From Chitinophagales bacterium 65-1 (GTDB lineage: Bacteria; Bacteroidota; Bacteroidia; Chitinophagales; Chitinophagaceae), in NCBI GenBank assembly GCA_002050465.1, contig MWYX01000053.1, forward strand, positions 1-41,942: a stretch of DNA of 41,942 bases. The letters run 5' to 3'. Below the pieces are notes generated by a model. The model had not been told where the DNA came from. It searched no databases and was given only the letters and a program-made list of their open reading frames with translations. The stretch's first letter is position 1, and each line of letters opens with the position of its first letter. Position numbers and translations under genes: made by a program. This document shows positions 8,881-16,999 of this stretch, in pieces.

Positions 8881-9936
8881 CTAAATATTTTCTGCCAGCT
8901 CAATTGCTTTTTTTAATGCATTCAATTTATTATTCACTTCCTGTAATTCACTTTCCGGTTGTGATACAGCAACTATGCCTGCCCCAGCCTGGTAAGTCAA
9001 AGTATTATCCTTACTTAAAAACGTTCTTATCATTATTGCATGATTACAGCTACCATCAAATCCCATAAAGCCAATACAACCACCATAGTAACTTCTTGGC
9101 TCAGATTCATATTCATTTATCAGCTGCATGGCCCTGTACTTTGGGGCACCACTTAATGTGCCTGCCGGAAATGTTACTGCTAACAGGTCAAATGGATTTG
9201 TATCTTTTCTTACAACACCTTTTACCTCGCTTACCAAATGGATAACGTGGGAATAATATTGTATCCTTGAGAATTCTGTAACCTTAACTTCATCACACAT
9301 CCTGCTAAGATCATTTCTTGCAAGATCTACCAGCATTACATGTTCGGCATTCTCTTTTTTATCAGTCAATAAGTTTGCGGCTAACTGCTGATCCACTTCA
9401 TCATCACCTGTTCTTTTAAATGTGCCTGCTATGGGATGGACAGTTGCTTTATTATTTTCAATTATCAACTGGCTTTCAGGACTGCTGCCGATCAGTTTAT
9501 AATCTCCATAATCAAAATAAAAAAGATAAGGACTTGGATTGATGCTTCTCAATGCACGGTATACATTGAACTCATCTCCTGAGAAAGATTGCTTAAACTT
9601 TCTACTTAAAACTATTTGAAAAACATCTCCACGATGACAACTGGCAATTCCTTTTTTCACCATCTCAATGTATTCTTCATTTGTAATTGATGAAGTTTCC
9701 TCTCCTTTTACTTTGAAAGGATATACAGGAACATCTTTACTTTTTATGAGGCTTTCTACTATATCAATTTCACTTACAATATTATCTATGTGATTCTCAC
9801 AAATAAATAATTCATCTTTAAAATGATTTATTGCTATCACGTACTGGTAAAGGCGATAACGCATTAAAGGGATAGCCCCCTCTAAACCTGCCTGCCGGTG
9901 GCAGGTCTCCCCCCAAAGGGGAGACTTTCGGAGCAC
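8881..9936 (-). CDS. trpE: trpE, anthranilate synthase component I, C-terminal part (frameshifted gene)
   Basis: This is the chorismate-binding half of TrpE, which makes anthranilate from chorismate with ammonia from TrpG. The native sequence begins at about IPLMRYRLYQYVIAINHF; the residues before it (LRKSPLWGETCHRQAGLEGA) are translated repeat, and the apparent GTG start at 9936 is probably not a true start. Catalytic-domain motifs are present: HPIAGTFKRTG, HVMLVDLARNDL, GTLSGAPKYRAM, YYGGCIGFMGFDG and the C-terminal YQAGAGIV. The upstream half of the gene is in another frame, and the junction lies in the repeat at 9874-9934. Without frame correction the enzyme would be split and probably inactive; a +1 frameshift would restore it. 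A base-calling error in the palindrome is also possible. Confidence 0.9.
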   Translation of the reverse strand: MLRKSPLWGETCHRQAGLEGAIPLMRYRLYQYVIAINHFKDELFICENHIDNIVSEIDIVESLIKSKDVPVYPFKVKGEETSSITNEEYIEMVKKGIASCHRGDVFQIVLSRKFKQSFSGDEFNVYRALRSINPSPYLFYFDYGDYKLIGSSPESQLIIENNKATVHPIAGTFKRTGDDEVDQQLAANLLTDKKENAEHVMLVDLARNDLSRMCDEVKVTEFSRIQYYSHVIHLVSEVKGVVRKDTNPFDLLAVTFPAGTLSGAPKYRAMQLINEYESEPRSYYGGCIGFMGFDGSCNHAIMIRTFLSKDNTLTYQAGAGIVAVSQPESELQEVNNKLNALKKAIELAENI

Positions 9937-10333
9937 TCAATTTAATAGTATCAAAAAACTGTATCGCATCAAATGTTGTATAGCCAAATAAACCCTGTGC
10001 AATATTCACCGGTTTTTTCGCAACTTCTTTCACATCAAAGCGCTGCATAAAATTTAAAAGATGACCTGTGATATTATTTGCTTTATCAATTTTTATTTTT
10101 TCAGGATTCCTGGCAGGCAGTTTAAATTCTATCTCGTGGGGATTAGTTATCTCAATACCTCCAATAGCATTGATACCAATAAAAGAATAGCTGTTCTCTC
10201 CGGCATGAAAATCTGTACTCTCCAATAAGACCGTATCCCTGAACCTGTCCCGCAGCCGCAGGTATATACCGACCGGTGTATATACATCCGCTAAAAGCTT
10301 TTTAAAAGAGGTATTGATTTCTATTTTCTTCAT
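9818..10333 (-). CDS. trpE: trpE, anthranilate synthase component I, N-terminal part (frameshifted gene)
   Basis: This is the N-terminal regulatory half of TrpE. The motif LLES (residues 36-39) with the following SFIGI marks the site where tryptophan binds for feedback inhibition in this family. Native TrpE sequence continues to about IQFFDTIKLSA, after which the reading frame enters the repeat element (KVSPLGGDLPP) and runs on in the wrong frame to a stop. The ATG at 10333 lies 12 bases after the attenuator T-tract. It is the first structural gene of trpEGDCFBA and belongs with the second half at 8881-9936. Confidence 0.88.
   Translation of the reverse strand: MKKIEINTSFKKLLADVYTPVGIYLRLRDRFRDTVLLESTDFHAGENSYSFIGINAIGGIEITNPHEIEFKLPARNPEKIKIDKANNITGHLLNFMQRFDVKEVAKKPVNIAQGLFGYTTFDAIQFFDTIKLSAPKVSPLGGDLPPAGRFRGGYPFNALSPLPVRDSNKSF
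9874..9934 (-). repeat. 61-nt composite palindromic element inside trpE
   Basis: Two hairpins in one GC-rich block: CTCCCC AAA GGGGAG type (9906-9924) and CCTGCC / GGCAGG (9887-9905), flanked by CCCCCTCTAAA and CTTTCGGAGC. It aligns along its whole length with 35768-35830 in the CCA-adding enzyme gene. It lacks two single bases in the second palindrome, giving 61 instead of 63 nt. The insertion lies between the regulatory and chorismate-binding parts of TrpE. Confidence 0.85.
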
Positions 10334-10344
10334 TTACTAAAATT

Positions 10345-10372
10345 AAAAAACCCGGCACTTTTGTGTCGGGCT
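10345..10372 (-). terminator. trp attenuator terminator
   Basis: Read on the minus strand, CCCG-A-CAC pairs with GTG-C-CGGG around an AAAA loop, with one A/C mismatch, and is followed by six T residues (10350-10345). It lies after the leader peptide and 12 bases before the trpE start, where an attenuator belongs. Its 5' arm CGACACAA (10368-10361) is also perfectly complementary to TTGTGTCG (10411-10404), so an antiterminator can replace it. Confidence 0.88.
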
Positions 10373-10403
10373 GAGTTATTTGGAACAAATAAATATAACA
10401 ATG

Positions 10404-10426
10404 CGACACAATCAAAAGATTGATTG
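10404..10426 (-). promoter_or_regulatory. trp leader pause hairpin and antiterminator strand
   Basis: On the minus strand CAATCAA (10426-10420), directly after the Trp codons, pairs with TTGATTG (10415-10409) to form the 1:2 hairpin, which contains the leader stop codon. The overlapping strand TTGTGTCG (10411-10404) pairs with the terminator arm at 10368-10361 to form the 2:3 antiterminator. The pairings share bases 10411-10409 and so exclude each other. A ribosome stalled on the tandem Trp codons would cover strand 1 and favour read-through. Confidence 0.8.
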
Positions 10427-10459
10427 CCACCAGCTGTTATTATTTGTTTGAATTATCAT
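10412..10459 (-). CDS. trpL: trp operon leader peptide
   Basis: This short reading frame encodes MIIQTNNNSWWQSIF and stops with TGA. Two adjacent Trp codons (10432-10427) sit just before the pause hairpin and antiterminator strand, the classical arrangement for ribosome-mediated attenuation. The frame lies between a promoter-like sequence and the terminator in front of trpE. Trp is rare, so a WW pair at this exact place is unlikely by chance. The peptide itself probably has no function beyond sensing charged tRNA-Trp. Confidence 0.85.
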   Translation of the reverse strand: MIIQTNNNSWWQSIF

Positions 10460-10467
10460 TTGTAATG

Positions 10468-10499
10468 CAAATATGGCTTTCTATTTTTATTCAGCCAAA
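10468..10499 (-). promoter_or_regulatory. Probable trp operon promoter
   Basis: On the minus strand TTTG (10499-10496), a 20-base spacer and CATATTTG (10475-10468) match the Bacteroidota primary-sigma consensus TTTG-N19-TAnnTTTG at 7 of 8 positions in the -7 box. Transcription would begin at about 10461, just before the leader peptide ATG, leaving a very short untranslated region. Confidence 0.5.
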
Positions 10500-10530
10500 T
10501 TTTATTATGTTTATCTAAATAAACACACTG

Positions 10531-12924
10531 ATGAATAAAACCATAATCCTGTTGTTAATAAACTTTATCAGCCTTAAAGTTTTTGCACAAGATGCGATAG
10601 AATACAAAACGCCGCCAAAAGAGATATACGACCTTGTAATGGCAAGGCCAACCCCAACAATCGATATAGATTCTAAGGGTAATTGGATGTTGATAATGGA
10701 ACGAAGCAGTATGCCCGGGATTGAAGAATTAGCACAACCTGAATTACGGATTGCCGGTATACGTATTAATCCAAATAATTTTGGACCAAGCCGGGCAGCT
10801 TATATATTGAATTTTAAATTAAAAAATATAAAAACCGGTGCCGAATTCTCTATTAGTGATCTCCCGCAAAATTTAAAAGCCGGTAATGTAAAATGGAATC
10901 CTGATGAAAATAAAGTTGCATTTACAAATTCTTCATTAAAAAATATTGATCTGTATGTAATAGATGTTTCCACAAAAAAAGCTGCAAAATGGAATAAAAA
11001 CAGTGTAAATGTTGTAATGGGAAACAATTATGATTGGATTGATAATAATTCAATATTATATTCTGCGGTTAGCAAACCTTTAAGTATGGTGCCTGCAAAG
11101 CTTCTTGCGCCAAAAGGCCCTATAATTCAGGAGAATTTAGGCAAGGTTGCTGCTTCCCCTACCTACCAGGATCTAATAAAAAGTCCATATGATGAGTTGC
11201 TATTTGAATTTTATGCAACTGCCCAGCTAATTAAAAATAGTAATGGAACTGAAACAAAAATTGGTAGCCCGGCAATTTATAATGATATAAATATTTCCCC
11301 TGACAGGAAGTATTTATTGTTGCAAAAAATTACTAAACCATTCTCGTACCTGGTTACGGCAGGAAGTTTTCCGGCGACAGTAATAATCACTGATATTAAT
11401 GGAAAAGAGATTAAAGCACTTGCGAAAATACCTTCAGGAGAATTGACCCCCAGGGGTTTTGATAATGTTCTTGATGCTCCCAGAAACTATAACTGGAAAC
11501 AGGATGAAGCTGCAACAATAGTGTGGATTGAACCTTTAGATAGCGGATTGATAAATAAAAAAATGGATTACCATGATGCTGCTTATACTTTAAGTGCACC
11601 TTTTACTAATCGTAAAGAATTGATAAAAACGGCAATGAGGATTTATAGCATTTCTGGTGTAAACGATAATTTGGTACTGGTAACAGAAGGATCACGGGTA
11701 AAGCACAGGGTAAAATTGAATAAACTAAATCCCGCAACCGGATCAATAGATGTATTAATAGACCGCAGTACGGATGATGCATACAATGATCCCGGAACGC
11801 CTGTAACTGATAAAAATAAATTTGGAAGGTATTCGGTTAAATTAATAAATGGGTCTGAGATATGGATGAGAGGGGCCGGATCATCAGACAAAGGGGATCT
11901 TCCATTTTTATCTTCATTTGATATTAATACAAAAAAATCTAATATACTCTGGCGATCTGCTGAACCATATTACGAAAGTGTTACTGATATTCTCGATTTT
12001 GAAAAAATGTTGGTAATTACTAACAAACAAAGCCAAACAGAGCAGCCTAATTATTTTATAAGAGATCTAAAAAATAATACAGTTAATGCAATTACTGATT
12101 TCCCCGATCCACAGCCCGGATTAAAGGGAATTACCAAACAAAAAGTGAGGTATAAAAGAAAAGATGGTGTTGATCTCACTGCTGATCTTTATTTGCCTAA
12201 AGGCTATGATGCAAAGAGAGATGGCCCTTTACCTGTTTTTATGTGGGCTTACCCACGAGAATTTAAAAGTGCTGCAGATGCAGCTCAGATCAGGGGCAGC
12301 AAATATACTTTTACAAGAGTTAATTCCGGTTCTGCATTATTTTGGGTAACGCAGGGTTATGCAATAATGGATAATACCGACTTTCCCATTGTTGGCGAAG
12401 GCGATAAACAACCCAATGATAATTTTATAGAACAATTAAAATGGAATGCAGAAGCAGCTATTGATAAGGTTTCGGAAATGGGGGTAGGCGACAGAAACCG
12501 GGTGGCCGTTGGTGGACACAGTTATGGAGCATTTATGACCGCTAATTTACTGGCACATACAAAATTATTTAAAGCCGGCATTGCACGAAGCGGTGCTTAT
12601 AACCGTACACTTACGCCATTTGGATTTCAAAATGAAGAACGTACTTACTGGCAGGCACCGGAAGTATATTTTAATATGAGCCCCTTTAGCAATGCAGATA
12701 AAATTAAAACACCTTTATTAATGTTACATGGTGAAGCAGATAACAACACGGGTACGTTTCCTATACAAAGTGAAAGGTTATTTAATGCCATTAAGGGACA
12801 TGGTGGTACAGTAAGATTTGTTCAATTGCCTTTTGAATCTCATGGCTATGCTGCAAAGGAAAATATTTTACACATGCTTTGGGAAATGAATGAATGGCTG
12901 AATAAATACGTTAAGCCTAAATAA
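10531..12924 (+). CDS. Secreted S9 family peptidase, glutamyl-endopeptidase-like (S9D)
   Basis: This is a 797-residue exported serine peptidase with a signal peptide (MNKTIILLLINFISLKVFAQ), a beta-propeller-like N-terminal region (about 30-550) and a C-terminal alpha/beta-hydrolase domain. The catalytic triad is visible: Ser664 in GGHSYGAF, Asp737 in HGEADNN and His771 in ESHGY. The segment SGAYNRTLTPFGFQNEERT is characteristic of the S9D glutamyl endopeptidase branch, also found in chloroplasts, rather than of DPP4 or POP. It probably degrades peptides in the periplasm. It is divergent from the trp leader and shares the 70-bp gap with its promoter. No regulatory link between them is evident. 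Confidence 0.92.
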   Translation: MNKTIILLLINFISLKVFAQDAIEYKTPPKEIYDLVMARPTPTIDIDSKGNWMLIMERSSMPGIEELAQPELRIAGIRINPNNFGPSRAAYILNFKLKNIKTGAEFSISDLPQNLKAGNVKWNPDENKVAFTNSSLKNIDLYVIDVSTKKAAKWNKNSVNVVMGNNYDWIDNNSILYSAVSKPLSMVPAKLLAPKGPIIQENLGKVAASPTYQDLIKSPYDELLFEFYATAQLIKNSNGTETKIGSPAIYNDINISPDRKYLLLQKITKPFSYLVTAGSFPATVIITDINGKEIKALAKIPSGELTPRGFDNVLDAPRNYNWKQDEAATIVWIEPLDSGLINKKMDYHDAAYTLSAPFTNRKELIKTAMRIYSISGVNDNLVLVTEGSRVKHRVKLNKLNPATGSIDVLIDRSTDDAYNDPGTPVTDKNKFGRYSVKLINGSEIWMRGAGSSDKGDLPFLSSFDINTKKSNILWRSAEPYYESVTDILDFEKMLVITNKQSQTEQPNYFIRDLKNNTVNAITDFPDPQPGLKGITKQKVRYKRKDGVDLTADLYLPKGYDAKRDGPLPVFMWAYPREFKSAADAAQIRGSKYTFTRVNSGSALFWVTQGYAIMDNTDFPIVGEGDKQPNDNFIEQLKWNAEAAIDKVSEMGVGDRNRVAVGGHSYGAFMTANLLAHTKLFKAGIARSGAYNRTLTPFGFQNEERTYWQAPEVYFNMSPFSNADKIKTPLLMLHGEADNNTGTFPIQSERLFNAIKGHGGTVRFVQLPFESHGYAAKENILHMLWEMNEWLNKYVKPK

Positions 12925-12990
12925 TTTTCTTTAACATTTTGTTTCCTTAGGTGCAACGTTCGGCATAGTATTTCGTTGTATTGAGTAGCC

Positions 12991-13407
12991 ATGCCATCAA
13001 GAAAACTTCTCCTGCTAATTTTTGTATTGATCTCAACCTTTGCAAAGGCGCAAATGATTGACAGTATTTTTGTTAATCTCTATACAGACAGTCTTAAAAA
13101 AGGTACCTACAATTATATAAATGTAGATGGCAAGTTGTCCAACGGAAATTATTTGCCTTTAGACAGTACGCATATTGTTTTCTGGGCCAGTGAAGGAAAA
13201 TTTTCGGGTAACAGCTTATGGATAGATAAAAATTTTAAATACGACCATGTATTGATTAAAGTGCTGCTCAGGAGCAACCCAAAGCTGAATAAAGAATTTA
13301 CTATCTATATAAAGAAAAAACCTGATGACGAAAAGTTACCTACCCCGGAAGAGGTGATACATGAAATGGAGAATAAATCAAAAAAGTATAAGAAAAAAAA
13401 TATTTAA
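12991..13407 (+). CDS. Exported protein of unknown function
   Basis: This is a 138-residue protein with a clear signal peptide (MPSRKLLLLIFVLISTFAKAQ, cleavage after AQ). The mature part has a predicted beta-rich segment (YNYINVDGKLSNGNYLPLDSTHIVFWASEGKFSGNSLWIDKNF), resembling an immunoglobulin-like or surface-exposed domain, then a charged Lys/Glu-rich tail ending KKYKKKNI. I do not recognise the family. It follows the S9 peptidase on the same strand by 66 bases and is closed by a terminator at 13432-13468, so it may share a transcript with the peptidase. Confidence 0.75.
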   Translation: MPSRKLLLLIFVLISTFAKAQMIDSIFVNLYTDSLKKGTYNYINVDGKLSNGNYLPLDSTHIVFWASEGKFSGNSLWIDKNFKYDHVLIKVLLRSNPKLNKEFTIYIKKKPDDEKLPTPEEVIHEMENKSKKYKKKNI

Positions 13408-13431
13408 TTACCCCTCAAATAGCAAACAAGA

Positions 13432-13468
13432 TGCCCGGCATATCATAAGAACTGTCGGGTATTTTATT
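13432..13468 (+). terminator. Rho-independent terminator
   Basis: GCCCGGCA (13433-13440) pairs with TGTCGGGT (13453-13460) over 8 bp with two G-T wobbles and a 12-base loop, followed by ATTTTATTTT. It ends the plus-strand transcript and lies just beyond the convergent transaldolase gene. Confidence 0.8.
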
Positions 13469-14122
13469 TTAGGCAGATTTTTTTGCATCCTCTAAAAATT
13501 TAGCCAAACCTATATCTGTTAACGGATGCTTTAATAGTCCCAATATAGAATCCAAAGGAGAAGTAACTACATCAGCTCCTGCTTCAGCACACCTGATAAT
13601 ATGATTTGGAGAACGTATGGATGCTGCTAAAATTTCTGACTTATATCCCTGCACCTGAAAGATAAGTGAAAGCTGTTCAATCAATAACATTCCATCCCAG
13701 CCGCCGTCATCAATCCTGCCAATAAATGGGGAAATATAGGCGGCGCCTGCTTTTGCGGCAAGGATTGCCTGCCCTGCTGAAAATACAAGCGTACAGTTTG
13801 TTCTAATCCCATTATCGGTAAACCATTTAATCGCTTTTACTCCATCCTTTATCATCGGGACTTTTACAACAATATTTTTATGGATAGCGGCGAGGCTCTT
13901 ACCCTCTTCAACAATTTCATTAAACGTTGTTGCAATCACCTCAGCACTAATATCACCTTCCACCAGTTGGCAAATAGTTTTGTAATGATTAAAAACCGCT
14001 TCTTTGCCTTTAATACCTTCTTTTGCCATTAAAGATGGATTGGTAGTTACACCATCAAGAATACCCAGGTCATGAGCCTCCTTTATCTGATCAATATTGG
14101 CTGTATCTATAAAAAATTTCAT
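13469..14122 (-). CDS. Transaldolase, short TalC / fructose-6-phosphate aldolase type
   Basis: This 217-residue enzyme belongs to the small transaldolase subfamily (about 210-220 residues), which transfers dihydroxyacetone units in the non-oxidative pentose phosphate pathway or cleaves fructose 6-phosphate. The opening MKFFIDTANIDQIKEA, the motif GVTTNPSLMAKEG and the Schiff-base Lys87 in NIVVKVPM fit. Sequence alone does not safely separate transaldolase from fructose-6-phosphate aldolase; most genomic members are transaldolases. It stands alone, downstream of the SRP RNA gene on the same strand. Confidence 0.92.
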   Translation of the reverse strand: MKFFIDTANIDQIKEAHDLGILDGVTTNPSLMAKEGIKGKEAVFNHYKTICQLVEGDISAEVIATTFNEIVEEGKSLAAIHKNIVVKVPMIKDGVKAIKWFTDNGIRTNCTLVFSAGQAILAAKAGAAYISPFIGRIDDGGWDGMLLIEQLSLIFQVQGYKSEILAASIRSPNHIIRCAEAGADVVTSPLDSILGLLKHPLTDIGLAKFLEDAKKSA

Positions 14123-14230
14123 ACCTGTTTAAAATTTGTTGGTTGATGATTGGTTGATTTTTGATGGGTAAAAGTAAAACAAATAAAGTAATGATATTTT
14201 GGAGAAACCGGACTATTTGGGCATAAAAAT

Positions 14231-14326
14231 GGCAAGTTACTTATATCGCACCGCTCAACCATTTACCCTTGCTACCTTCCGATTCTGGGGGAGTTCAACA
14301 GGAGCTGGCCGTATAAGACTTGCCGC
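14231..14326 (-). ncRNA. ffs: Signal recognition particle RNA, bacterial small type (4.5S)
   Basis: On the minus strand the apical domain IV is readable: AATCGGAAGGTAGCAAGGG has the GGAA tetraloop closed by ATC/GGT and the conserved AGCA internal-loop strand. The preceding GTTGAACTCCCCCAG and following GGTTGAGCGG match bacterial SRP RNAs. The ends close the rod: GGCAAGT (14324-14318) pairs with ACTTGCC (14237-14231) and CTTATA with TATAAG. A perfect TATATTTG box sits 5 bases upstream, and ATTTTTA follows the terminal helix. The RNA binds Ffh and targets nascent membrane proteins. The ends are estimates to within a few bases. Confidence 0.92.
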
Positions 14327-14328
14327 TG

Positions 14329-14359
14329 CAAATATACTTCACAATACACAATATGCAAT
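14329..14359 (-). promoter_or_regulatory. Promoter of the SRP RNA
   Basis: TATATTTG (14336-14329, minus strand) is a perfect match to the Bacteroidota -7 consensus TAnnTTTG. ATTG lies exactly 19 bases upstream (14359-14356), one base from the -33 TTTG. The start would fall at about 14322-14325, which is the 5' end inferred from the RNA's closing helix. Confidence 0.7.
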
Positions 14360-14369
14360 AAGCAAAGTC

Positions 14370-15662
14370 TTAATATCCAAACATAGGTTTATCCGTACGG
14401 GAATTTATTGTTGCCGCCCCGATGAGTTCATCTGACCGACTGTTAAAAGATTTATAATACACTAAAATGGTATAAGCATTCTCTGCTTCAAAATAATTAC
14501 CATCCACCTCTTGCCTGTTTGCAAAATTATTTTTCTCGGCTACTATATAGGTATAACTATAATAACCTTGCTTTAAAAACAGGTCGGTCTCATACATTCC
14601 TTTTTCAGCATTGAACTGCATTTTAGTGCTATCTGTAAAAGCATAATTGGTCAATTGAGCAAACAGGTAAACATCTTTATCCGGATAGGGCAAGTTATCA
14701 GGTGGTAAAAAACTAAAATGAACTGTGGCATAATCACTCTGCCAAAATGGATTAATACTTTGCGTTGTTTCCACTGTGTACATCCCGTTAATATCACGAT
14801 AATAAACATAACGTTCTGTTGCCCTTTCATGATCAGGTTTTACATAAATACTGGTTGAATTCTTACTGTATTCCGCTGTTTTTACCCTGTCGGTTTGTAA
14901 GTGAAAGTCTCTCAGGTCAAGCCATCGCCATTCCTTACCTGCAGAAAAAATCAAATTATTCTCTGTACTGTAATCAAGCGAATTTCCGCGAACAAATGTG
15001 GGAAGAATATTAACAGCTGCATTATCCCACCGGTAATTTTGAAGCACCACTACTTTAATTTGCTGTGGAGCACTGAAAGTATTTAACCCTGTAATATTTA
15101 CATTAAACTCCAGCCGTTGATGGGTACGAAAAAATTGCGGCGAGAAAGGTTGTGTAATTCTTGCGGCAATGGTTGATTTATTATCTACTATTAATAATCG
15201 TTTTGTAAAGGCAAGTTTTGAAGTATCCCCATCTAAAAAAACTTTCAGTAAATAATTGCCTGATTTTATCGGGTAAGAATTTTTATCAGGAATTACAGCC
15301 TGGTAGTGCGTATATTTTGTAAATGCTATGGATGAGAATCGATAATTACTTATTCTTATTTGTGTAAAACCTTTCAGGTAATCGAACTGGCTAAGGTTTT
15401 CGGGTTTCCAATCCCGGTTGCAAAGCTGTAAGCTGTAATAATAATTTTTTACATCACCCTGCAGGTCATCAAAATGTAATTCAACAAGCTTATTAGTATT
15501 AAGGTTAATAATGGGTAATGATAATTGATTACCGTAATTATATAAACGTACAGTTTTAATATTGCTTTTATAAATACTATCAGCCACCTGTGCAATACCA
15601 AAATGGCTGATCAATAATAAAACGGTGATCAACAGGTATATGGGAAGTTTACGCACGTACAT
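14370..15662 (-). CDS. Type IX secretion system plug protein (DUF5103)
   Basis: This is a 430-residue exported protein of the DUF5103 family. Its members plug the large SprA translocon of the Bacteroidota type IX secretion system when it is not carrying cargo. A signal peptide (to about residue 25, FGIAQ) precedes the first domain, in which IKTVRLYNYGNQLSLPIINL and YYYSLQLCNRDWKP are typical. The rest is beta-rich and ends with GAATINSRTDKPMFGY. The length is normal. No other T9SS structural gene lies next to it, though a PorG-like barrel is 1.7 kb away at 17355. It is divergent from the permease at 15712, with 49 bases between them. Confidence 0.85.
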   Translation of the reverse strand: MYVRKLPIYLLITVLLLISHFGIAQVADSIYKSNIKTVRLYNYGNQLSLPIINLNTNKLVELHFDDLQGDVKNYYYSLQLCNRDWKPENLSQFDYLKGFTQIRISNYRFSSIAFTKYTHYQAVIPDKNSYPIKSGNYLLKVFLDGDTSKLAFTKRLLIVDNKSTIAARITQPFSPQFFRTHQRLEFNVNITGLNTFSAPQQIKVVVLQNYRWDNAAVNILPTFVRGNSLDYSTENNLIFSAGKEWRWLDLRDFHLQTDRVKTAEYSKNSTSIYVKPDHERATERYVYYRDINGMYTVETTQSINPFWQSDYATVHFSFLPPDNLPYPDKDVYLFAQLTNYAFTDSTKMQFNAEKGMYETDLFLKQGYYSYTYIVAEKNNFANRQEVDGNYFEAENAYTILVYYKSFNSRSDELIGAATINSRTDKPMFGY

Positions 15663-15711
15663 CTAAATGATTTAAAAAAATTAGTTTTACAATATACCAA
15701 AAGTATGTTGT

Positions 15712-16947
15712 TTGAACGTTTCATCCTTTATTGCAAAACGAATAGCCTTTAACAGGCAAAAAACATTTTCACGGTTCATTATCGGCCTTGCCATTACTGC
15801 AACAATGATAAGTGTAGCTGTGATGATAGTTGCACTAAGCTTTGTTAACGGTTTCCAAAATGTTATCAGCAATAAGGTTTTTAGCTTTTGGGGGCATATA
15901 CGTGTACAACAAAATGTGGTAACCCGGTCGAACATTGATGAAGGATACCCGATAGAAAAAAATGACAGCCTCGAAACTTTTATCCGGAATCTTAGCCAGG
16001 TGAAAAGTGTAGAGCGGTATGCTACCAAATCGGCTATCATAAAATATAAAGAGGATATTGAAAGCGTATTACTAAAAGGAATTGACAGCAGCTTTGATTT
16101 TAGCAGGATTGATGGCTTTTTGGTGCAGGGAAGCTGGCTTTCTTTTAAAGATAGTGGCTACAGTAAAGAAATAAATATATCCGCTTATACAGCTAACCAG
16201 CTGCAGGTAAATGTAAATGACAGTGTAAATATTTTTTTTATACAAAGTGATGGCAGCAAACGGGCCAGGAGATTAAAGATCAGTGGAATATTTAAAACAG
16301 GTATAGGTGAATATGATGAACATTTTTGCCTGGGTGATATTAAATTAATACAAAGGCTTAACGACTGGAAACCTGAACAGATCGGCGGTTATGAAATTTT
16401 TTTAAAAGATTATTTACAAACTGACTCAGTAAATAATTTATTATATGAAGCAGAAGCGCTGCCGGATAAATGGTACAGTAAAACTATCAGGGAAACCTAT
16501 CCCAATATCTTTGACTGGCTAAACCTGCAGGGAAGAATTAAAAGTATTTTGCTTACCATAATGATAATAGTTGCCGTGGTAAATTTAATTACCTGTTTAA
16601 TTATACTTGTGTTGGAAAGAACTAAAATGACAGGAATACTAAAAGCAATCGGCGCCCCGGACTGGAGCATTCAGAAAATATTTTTATACAACACAACTTT
16701 TATTGCGCTTACAGGCATTATTGCCGGCACTTTACTTGGCCTGGGTATTTGTTATTTACAGGAAAAAACAGGTTTTATAAAATTGAATGAAGAAGCTTAT
16801 TACATGGATGTAGCCCATGCGGATGTGTTGTGGTGGCAGGTAGTTGCAGTAGATTCAATTACATTGCTGATAAGTTTTGTGTTGCTTATTATCCCTACCA
16901 TGCTGGTAAAAAAAATAAGCCCGGTCAAGGCTATACAGTTTAGGTAA
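15712..16947 (+). CDS. LolC/LolE-type ABC transporter permease (FtsX/MacB fold)
   Basis: This 411-residue inner-membrane permease has the MacB-like topology: one N-terminal membrane segment (about 23-45, [24 protein letters not shown]), a large periplasmic domain, and three C-terminal segments (about 275-300, 320-345 and 375-400). The FtsX motif [16 protein letters not shown] lies in the cytoplasmic loop. It resembles LolC/E, which release lipoproteins from the inner membrane. The start is a TTG; the only in-frame codons between it and an upstream stop at 15682 are not starts, and the opening [20 protein letters not shown] is typical. No ATPase (LolD) is adjacent, so it must be encoded elsewhere. 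Confidence 0.85.
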   Translation: MNVSSFIAKRIAFNRQKTFSRFIIGLAITATMISVAVMIVALSFVNGFQNVISNKVFSFWGHIRVQQNVVTRSNIDEGYPIEKNDSLETFIRNLSQVKSVERYATKSAIIKYKEDIESVLLKGIDSSFDFSRIDGFLVQGSWLSFKDSGYSKEINISAYTANQLQVNVNDSVNIFFIQSDGSKRARRLKISGIFKTGIGEYDEHFCLGDIKLIQRLNDWKPEQIGGYEIFLKDYLQTDSVNNLLYEAEALPDKWYSKTIRETYPNIFDWLNLQGRIKSILLTIMIIVAVVNLITCLIILVLERTKMTGILKAIGAPDWSIQKIFLYNTTFIALTGIIAGTLLGLGICYLQEKTGFIKLNEEAYYMDVAHADVLWWQVVAVDSITLLISFVLLIIPTMLVKKISPVKAIQFR

Positions 16948-16999
16948 AAATTAAGGTTGCTTTTTAAACTGAATTACAATAAAGTTGTTTAAGGAATAA

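Noticed and set aside
9818-9936. Two separate proteins encoded by overlapping trpE frames
   Set aside because: The overlap is repeat sequence plus out-of-frame read-through; both parts belong to one TrpE family protein, so they are halves of one gene.
14142-14166. Another heptamer array (GGTTGAT type) before the transaldolase gene
   Set aside because: It contains two TTGGTTGAT copies but not in a 7-base register and with a different core, so I did not group it with the ATGGTCA arrays.
14199-14435. A plus-strand reading frame of 78 codons across the SRP RNA gene
   Set aside because: It is antisense to a well-folded SRP RNA with its own promoter, and its translation resembles no protein.
15705-15752. 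ATG start for the permease at 15705
   Set aside because: That ATG is in another frame that stops after 15 codons; the permease frame starts at TTG 15712.
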